This document shows, piece by piece, positions 52,980-57,956 of a stretch of DNA of 57,956 bases (position 1 is the first letter of the stretch; every line of letters begins with the position of its first letter). Location: NCBI GenBank assembly GCA_002281295.1, contig NCFS01000005.1:1-57956 (forward strand), written 5' to 3'. The notes beneath the pieces were generated by a model, which was not told the DNA's origin, did not search any database, and saw only the letters and a program-made list of their open reading frames with translations. The translations under genes were made by a program, and so were the position numbers. Origin of the DNA: Halothiobacillus sp. 35-54-62 (GTDB lineage: Bacteria > Pseudomonadota > Gammaproteobacteria > Halothiobacillales > Halothiobacillaceae).

Positions 52980-53035
52980 CGTAGGGTGCGCCATGCGCAC
53001 CGATGGGCCAAATGGTGCGCATGGCGCACCCTACG
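52980..53035. repeat. Perfect 22-bp inverted repeat, REP-like
   Basis: CGTAGGGTGCGCCATGCGCA plus CC on the left is matched perfectly by its reverse complement after a 12-base loop. GTAGGGTGCGC-type palindromes are widespread intergenic repeats in proteobacteria (REP/BIME-like), from general knowledge. It lies between the hypothetical acidic protein gene and the convergent ptsP end and could act as a bidirectional terminator. Confidence 0.85.
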
Positions 53036-53082
53036 ACTTAGCGGGCAATCACGGATAAAACTGACCGGATCATTAGGCAATT

Positions 53083-55368
53083 TTAGCGTCCGGCACGAAC
53101 CAAGCCACCTAACCCACGTTCCGTTAGGGCGTGGTAGAGCAATTGGCGGATATCGCCGGGTCGTCGGCAATTGAGCGCTTGGGCTAATAATTTTCTAGCA
53201 TCATTGTGGGTAAAGCTGCGAATCACCCATTTGATGCGGGGCAGTGAACCCGCACTCATTGAGAGGATATCGATGCCCATACCCAAAAGCAGCACGGCGC
53301 CCATGGGATCGCCCGCCAATTCGCCACACACGGTAATTTCCCGCCCGAGGAGGTGTCCTGCATCGACGACATCGACAATCGCGCGAAGGACGGCAGGATG
53401 CAGGGCATCGTACCGAGCGGCGACCCGCTCATTGTTGCGGTCAATAGCGAGAATATATTGGGTGAGATCATTCGTGCCGATGGATAAGAAATCGACCATG
53501 GCCGCAATAAATTCGATTTGGTAGACGGCTGAAGGCACTTCGATCATAACGCCGATCCGTGGGGGCGCCACGGGCTCGCCCTCTTCCCGCAATTCGAGAA
53601 ACGCTTGATCGATATATTCTTTGGCGGTTTGTAGCTCATCGACTGAGCCGATCATAGGCAGCAGAATACTTAAATTATCTAAGCCGATGGAGGCTTTGAG
53701 CATGGCACGAATTTGGGTGAGAAAAATTTCAGGGTGATCGAGCACCAACCGAATGCCGCGCCAGCCCAGAAAGGGGTTGTCTTCTTTGATCGGAAAATAC
53801 GAGAGGGGTTTGTCGCCGCCCACATCGAGGGTGCGCAATACGACCGACTTCCCGCGAAAGGCTTCAAGCGCCTCACGATAAATGACGGTTTGCTCCGCTT
53901 CGCCGGGGAACTGCTTGCGAATTTGAAACGGCACTTCGGTGCGATATAAGCCGATGCCCTCGGCGCCCACGGTTTTGGATGGCGCCATATCGGCCAGCAA
54001 CCCGATATTGACATGCAAGCCGATTTTAACGCCATCGGTGGTTTCGGCGGGTACATCGCGCAAACCCATCAATTCGGCGGTGAGCTCGGTTTCTTCTTGC
54101 GCAAGCCGCAGCAATTCTTGCCGATACGAGCCGGCGGGGCGAACGATGAGCAAACCGCGATAGCCATCGACCACCACTTCTTGCTCGTTTAGCTGCGAGA
54201 TGGGTAAATCGGCCACGCCCATCGCGGCGGGTATGCCCAAGGCGCGCGCCAAAATAGCAAGGTGGGATGAGCCTGAACCGGTGCTCGATACAATCCCCAC
54301 TAAGCGCTCGGTGGGGATTTCAGCCAAATGCGAGGCGGATAAATCACGCCCAATGAGCACGATGCGTTCCGGCCACTGCCGCTCACCTTGTGTGCGGGCT
54401 TTAAGCTTAACAAGTACCCGTGAGCCTAAATCGCGGATGTCTTGCGCCCGTTCACGCAAGTACGGGTCGCTCATTTTCTCGAACACCGCCGTGTGCTCGC
54501 GCACCGCATCCCGCAGCGCCGCCGAAGCGGATTGGCCGTTGTTCACGCGGCTTTCCATACTGTCGAGCAACGAGCCGCTGCTCAGCATTAAAATAAAGGC
54601 GTCGAATAAAATGTTCTCGTCTTCATTGCCGGATGCCTTGGCGAAATCTTGTTTGAGCTGGGCAAACTCTGCGCGAACCGCTTGAACGGCGGCCATCAGC
54701 ACGGCCCATTCGTCAGCCGGATCGCGCGCTACTCGATCGACAACTTGCTCTAAATCCACGACATCCAGCACGCTTACGGCGGTGCCAAAAACGACGCCCG
54801 GTGACCCCGGCAGCCCGCGCGCGGTGACGGCAGCCGACCATTGCGGGGTAATCGATTGGCTCTGGCTGAGCTCGCCGCTCACTTCTGCTTGGCGAATCCC
54901 CGAGGCCAATTGCGAGGCAAGCGTCACCAAAAAAGACTCTTGATCGGAGGAAAAGCGGCGTTGTTCGCGCGATTGCACCACCAGCACGCCCAAGACATCG
55001 CCCCGATAAATAATCGGCACGCCTAAAAAGCCGTGATAAAACTCCTCGCCAATATCGGATACAAATTTAAAGGCGGGATGATCGGGCGCATTTTCCAAGT
55101 TAACCAATTCAGCGCGGCGAGCCACCAAGCCCACCAAGCCTTCATTCAGCGCGAGGCTCACCGTGCCGATCATCGCTTGATTCAAGCCTTCGGTGGCTTG
55201 CATCACTAAGCGAGATTTTTGATCCACCTCAGGATGAATCAACACATAAACAGAACACACATCAACGCTCAAGGCATCTTTAACGCGGCGGGCAATTAAA
55301 TCTAAAGCCGCGCGCAAATCGACCGATTGGGCAACTTCTGTGACAATCCGGCGTAATTCATCGAGCAT
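53083..55368 (-). CDS. ptsP: Phosphoenolpyruvate-protein phosphotransferase PtsP (EI-Ntr)
   Basis: Enzyme I of the nitrogen PTS, 761 residues, moves phosphate from PEP to NPr. The N-terminal GAF domain spans about residues 15-155 (RAALDLIARRVKDALSVDVC). The phosphohistidine is H369 in GSSHLAILARALGIPA. The C-terminal PEP-utilizing barrel has GLYRTEVPF, LRTLDVGGDKPLSYF, and SIGTNDLTQYILAIDRNN. AGGAG lies before MLDELRRI; an upstream ATG gives a non-homologous arm. Its start overlaps the rppH stop by 11 bases, the same order as Pseudomonas. Confidence 0.94.
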   Translation of the reverse strand: MLDELRRIVTEVAQSVDLRAALDLIARRVKDALSVDVCSVYVLIHPEVDQKSRLVMQATEGLNQAMIGTVSLALNEGLVGLVARRAELVNLENAPDHPAFKFVSDIGEEFYHGFLGVPIIYRGDVLGVLVVQSREQRRFSSDQESFLVTLASQLASGIRQAEVSGELSQSQSITPQWSAAVTARGLPGSPGVVFGTAVSVLDVVDLEQVVDRVARDPADEWAVLMAAVQAVRAEFAQLKQDFAKASGNEDENILFDAFILMLSSGSLLDSMESRVNNGQSASAALRDAVREHTAVFEKMSDPYLRERAQDIRDLGSRVLVKLKARTQGERQWPERIVLIGRDLSASHLAEIPTERLVGIVSSTGSGSSHLAILARALGIPAAMGVADLPISQLNEQEVVVDGYRGLLIVRPAGSYRQELLRLAQEETELTAELMGLRDVPAETTDGVKIGLHVNIGLLADMAPSKTVGAEGIGLYRTEVPFQIRKQFPGEAEQTVIYREALEAFRGKSVVLRTLDVGGDKPLSYFPIKEDNPFLGWRGIRLVLDHPEIFLTQIRAMLKASIGLDNLSILLPMIGSVDELQTAKEYIDQAFLELREEGEPVAPPRIGVMIEVPSAVYQIEFIAAMVDFLSIGTNDLTQYILAIDRNNERVAARYDALHPAVLRAIVDVVDAGHLLGREITVCGELAGDPMGAVLLLGMGIDILSMSAGSLPRIKWVIRSFTHNDARKLLAQALNCRRPGDIRQLLYHALTERGLGGLVRAGR

Positions 55369-55912
55369 AAAAGGACTCCTTGTCCGATGTAACCGCTGCG
55401 CAATCCGATAAGCTCGGCGGCGGATCACCGGCGCCCGCCTGCGCGGCTAAAAAAGCCATAGCTTCTTGATAAACCGAGCGTTTGAAATAAATTACTTCAG
55501 GCAAAATCGACCAATAAGGCCGCCATTCCCAGCCATCAAATTCCGGTTTTTCCGTAGCATTTAAATCAAAAGCCGATTCAGGTGAGCGTAATCGCAATAA
55601 AAACCACTTTTGCTTTTGGCCGATGCAAATGGGAAATAAATGACGTCGAATCATATTGCGCGGCAGGCGATACCGCAGCCAGCCGCAAGTCCAGCCCACC
55701 ACATCCACATCGGTTGGCTTTAAACCCGTTTCCTCCTCAAGCTCGCGGTACATTGCCGCCAGCGGCCGCTCATCATCATTAATGCCGCCCTGAGGAAACT
55801 GCCAGGAGCGATGCCCCGCGCGCTTCCCCCAAAAGACGTCGCCTGTTTTATTGATTAGAATGATGCCAACATTCGGGCGGAATCCATCTCGGTCAATCAC
55901 GGTTATACTCAA
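55358..55912 (-). CDS. rppH: RNA pyrophosphohydrolase RppH
   Basis: Nudix hydrolase of 184 residues that converts 5'-triphosphate RNA to monophosphate and starts mRNA decay. RPNVGIILIN and VFWGKRAGHRSWQFPQGG (about 28-45) are RppH-specific; the Nudix box has REL-x-EE-x-GL with the catalytic glutamates. FDGWEWRPYWSILPEVIYFK is also typical. It is longer than E. coli RppH (176) by a few residues. It is translationally coupled to ptsP. Confidence 0.94.
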   Translation of the reverse strand: MSITVIDRDGFRPNVGIILINKTGDVFWGKRAGHRSWQFPQGGINDDERPLAAMYRELEEETGLKPTDVDVVGWTCGWLRYRLPRNMIRRHLFPICIGQKQKWFLLRLRSPESAFDLNATEKPEFDGWEWRPYWSILPEVIYFKRSVYQEAMAFLAAQAGAGDPPPSLSDCAAVTSDKESFYAR

Positions 55913-56186
55913 AAAATCAAAGGTTATGCGCCAAAACGGGCTGGTCGCTACGTTTGCCTTCCGGCTTAAAACGCAGCGCCGCGGTCAAAAGGCTTGGCGT
56001 TTATGATTCATAAACGGGCGGCCGATTGAAATCTTGGTGTCATTTTCCACAGGTTCGGGGTGTTTAGCAAAGCAAAACACGATAAATCACCGCACCGATA
56101 GGATTGGCAACCGGCTTTGCTTTAATGACGAGCTCAAATTTATTTAGCCCACGCTTTAACTTTTAACATCATTTCTTGGAGCCCCC

Positions 56187-56843
56187 ATGAATCTGGCCAT
56201 TTTTGATTTAGACAACACCCTGCTCGCCGGCGATTCCGATCATGCTTGGGGGCAATTTTTGGCCGATGTGGGCGCCGTTAACCGCGAAGTTTACAGCGCC
56301 AAGAATCAGGTTTTCTATGAAGAATATCAGCGCGGCACCTTGGATATTGATGCGTTTCTTAAATTCTCATTAGCCCCACTCGCGCAGCATGAACCCGCGC
56401 AACTCCTCGCGTGGCGTGCACAATTTATTGATTCGGTGATTACGCCGATGGTGACTGATAAAGCCCAAAATCTGGTGGCACAGCATCGCCAACGGGGAGA
56501 TGAATTGCTCATTATTACGGCGACCAATGCGTTTGTTACGGCGCCGATTGCTGAACTTTTTGGCATTGAGCATTTATTAGCCACCCAGCCCACCCTTCAC
56601 GCAGGGCGCTATACCGGCGGCTACGACGGCACGCCCACCTTTCAGGCGGGTAAACGGCTGGTGCTTGATCAATGGCTTGCAGCGCGCGAATGGCAACCGC
56701 AGAAAACCTGGTTTTATTCTGACTCGCGCAATGATTTGCCGCTGCTCGAAGCGGTGGATCACCCCGTTGCCGTAGACCCCGACACGGTGCTGCGCGAGCG
56801 GGCGCAAGCGGCAGGCTGGCCGATTATTACCCTGCGGGATTAA
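56187..56843 (+). CDS. HAD superfamily subfamily IB phosphatase
   Basis: HAD-IB hydrolase of 218 residues, of the SerB-like/histidinol-phosphatase-like class found next to rppH-ptsP in pseudomonads. Motif I is FDLDNTLLAGD (residues 5-15), motif II is IITATNAF, motif III K in FQAGKRL, and motif IV is YSDSRNDLPLLE (about 172-183). TTGGAG precedes the ATG. The substrate cannot be told; phosphoserine, histidinol phosphate or lipid phosphates are possible. Confidence 0.85.
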   Translation: MNLAIFDLDNTLLAGDSDHAWGQFLADVGAVNREVYSAKNQVFYEEYQRGTLDIDAFLKFSLAPLAQHEPAQLLAWRAQFIDSVITPMVTDKAQNLVAQHRQRGDELLIITATNAFVTAPIAELFGIEHLLATQPTLHAGRYTGGYDGTPTFQAGKRLVLDQWLAAREWQPQKTWFYSDSRNDLPLLEAVDHPVAVDPDTVLRERAQAAGWPIITLRD

Positions 56844-56869
56844 CTCAAGCGCGGCCAGGTTCTGGCAGA

Positions 56870-57436
56870 TTAAGCCGAAGGCAAGGTAACGCCGCGCTGA
56901 CCTTGATACTTACCGCCCCGATCTTTATAGGAGGTTTCGCACAGTTCGTCCGATTCTAAAAACAACATTTGCGCCACGCCCTCAAAGGCATAAATTTTCG
57001 CGGGCAACGGGGTTGTATTCGAAAACTCAAGCGTGACATGCCCCTCCCACTCCGGCTCAAGCGGGGTCACGTTCACAATAATGCCGCAGCGCGCATAGGT
57101 GGATTTACCCAAGCAGATGGTTAACACGTTGCGCGGAATGCGAAAATACTCAATCGTGCGGGCCAGGGCGAATGAATTCGGCGGAATAATGCACACATCG
57201 GATTCCACATTCACAAAACTGCGTTCATCGAAGGCTTTCGGGTCAACAATCGTTGAGTTGATATTGGTGAAAATTTTGAATTCATTGGCGCAGCGCACAT
57301 CGTAGCCGTAGCTTGAGGTGCCATAAGAAATGAGGCGGCGATCATTCTCGCTGCGCACTTGTTGCGGGGCGAAGGGTTCTATCATGCCGTGCTGATCGGC
57401 CATTTGCCGAATCCAACGATCCGATTTAATACTCAT
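56870..57436 (-). CDS. dcd: dCTP deaminase
   Basis: Makes dUTP from dCTP for thymidylate synthesis. The 188-residue length is standard. Motifs are [12 protein letters not shown] at the start, [20 protein letters not shown] near 36-55, [20 protein letters not shown] near 104-123, [10 protein letters not shown] and [19 protein letters not shown] (catalytic E in LEPEWEG). The HAD gene converges on it, 26 bases away. Confidence 0.95.
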   Translation of the reverse strand: MSIKSDRWIRQMADQHGMIEPFAPQQVRSENDRRLISYGTSSYGYDVRCANEFKIFTNINSTIVDPKAFDERSFVNVESDVCIIPPNSFALARTIEYFRIPRNVLTICLGKSTYARCGIIVNVTPLEPEWEGHVTLEFSNTTPLPAKIYAFEGVAQMLFLESDELCETSYKDRGGKYQGQRGVTLPSA

Positions 57437-57522
57437 ACCCGGTTAACTCCCAATCGTGCATTGCAATGGGCAAGCATTCTGGTGATGCGCGGCATTAAAG
57501 TCCAGTAATCGCACAAGGCCGT

Positions 57523-57834
57523 TTAGCCACGCGCACCAAAGGTATAACGCTTGGCATCCGCAGGCGCGGGGGAATTGCGCGGGGTTGCTGGCGATTGTGT
57601 TGCGGGCGCCTTACCCGTTGCCGCCGTTGCTGGGGGTTCCAAAAAGCCTAAATAATCTGAAACCTGCATTGCCAGAATAATTAAATCTTCATCCTCCGAC
57701 TGATCGGCAATCGCCAAAACGTCCATCGCATAAGCTCGCTCGGCAATAAAACGATAGGTATCCACCTTCACCGCTAAGGTGCGCAGTAATTTAAGCTTAA
57801 ACCGCGCCATCAGCTGCATCAGCGCTGCATCCAT
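57523..57834 (-). CDS. Hypothetical protein with helical core and Pro/Ala tail
   Basis: Protein of 103 residues. Residues 1-65 form two to three helices (LMQLMARFKLKLLRTLAVKV; SEDEDLIILAMQVSDYLGFL), then a Pro/Ala/Thr-rich tail (ATAATGKAPATQSPATPRN) and a final RYTFGARG. The last residues resemble a short conserved peptide tag but I know no family. It lies upstream of dcd on the same strand with an 86-base gap. A repeat copy begins just upstream of it. Confidence 0.5.
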   Translation of the reverse strand: MDAALMQLMARFKLKLLRTLAVKVDTYRFIAERAYAMDVLAIADQSEDEDLIILAMQVSDYLGFLEPPATAATGKAPATQSPATPRNSPAPADAKRYTFGARG

Positions 57835-57857
57835 AAAATTATCCTCGGGTGGCTTAG

Positions 57858-57956
57858 GGAACCTCTGATCAAATCCCTTGTGGCCGAGACGGGCTTTTGA
57901 GGGATGAGCCGCAAGGCGCGGTGCGAAACGAATGGTTATTCCATTCGTGAGTGCCG
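57858..57956 (-). repeat. MITE-like non-coding repeat, copy 3 (truncated by window)
   Basis: The 99 bases match the right end of copy 1 read backwards: GGAACCTCTGATCAAATCCC, then GAGACGGGCTTTTGAGGG and CGAATGGTTATTCCATTCG. The flank before it is TTAG, the complement of the CTAA beyond copy 1. It points outward so the same terminus faces the window at both ends. Confidence 0.85.

Overview
The window looks like the chromosome of a flagellated gammaproteobacterium with moderate GC. Gene order supports this: cysS is divergent from ppiB-lpxH as in Escherichia coli, and rppH-ptsP sit beside a HAD phosphatase as in Pseudomonas. The only metabolic hint is a clear CbbY-type phosphatase, which usually accompanies the Calvin cycle, so an autotrophic (possibly sulfur-oxidising) lifestyle is possible but unproven here. 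Both window ends lie inside copies of one short non-coding mobile repeat. A third, internally deleted copy is intact at 2938-3154, which suggests the contig was cut at these repeats.

Layout. 0.5-11 kb holds housekeeping and accessory genes: wrbA, a DUF2069 membrane protein, galU, slyD, a BPSS1780-type membrane protein, cbbY, a stand-alone zinc-binding CZB protein, hda, an AI-2E/PerM exporter and a DUF58-TgpA transglutaminase pair. 11.5-12.4 kb is a decayed stretch with a 12-bp tandem repeat, followed by the initiator tRNA gene. 12.4-26.8 kb carries a diguanylate cyclase, galE with a basic amino acid decarboxylase, greB with a DHH phosphoesterase, cysS, ppiB, lpxH, pgsA, a PlsC acyltransferase, and a tightly overlapping ovoA-ovoB pair that should make ovothiol. 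26.8-37.0 kb is the complete flgBCDEFGHIJKL cluster on the minus strand. It has a textbook sigma-28 promoter in front of flgKL and a weaker sigma-54-like site in front of flgB. corC and radA follow.

The most unusual region is 40.2-51.8 kb, all on the plus strand. It encodes a TPR-like protein, a degenerate receiver-like protein, a small Ras-like GTPase, two roadblock/LC7-like proteins, a V4R-like cysteine-containing protein, an Aer-type PAS protein with no output domain, a PhnD-like substrate-binding protein with no signal peptide, and a 444-residue protein that looks internally duplicated. Directly downstream lie an OmpR-type response regulator split by a frameshift, a LysM-FecR secreted protein and a CHASE2 histidine kinase. 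My reading is a cytoplasmic GTPase switch driven by redox and small-ligand sensors, next to an envelope-sensing two-component system. The individual folds are recognisable, but I do not know a described system with this composition.

The right end (51.8-57.9 kb) has two unrecognised small proteins, a perfect 22-bp inverted repeat, ptsP-rppH, a HAD-IB phosphatase, dcd and a short unrecognised protein before the terminal repeat copy.
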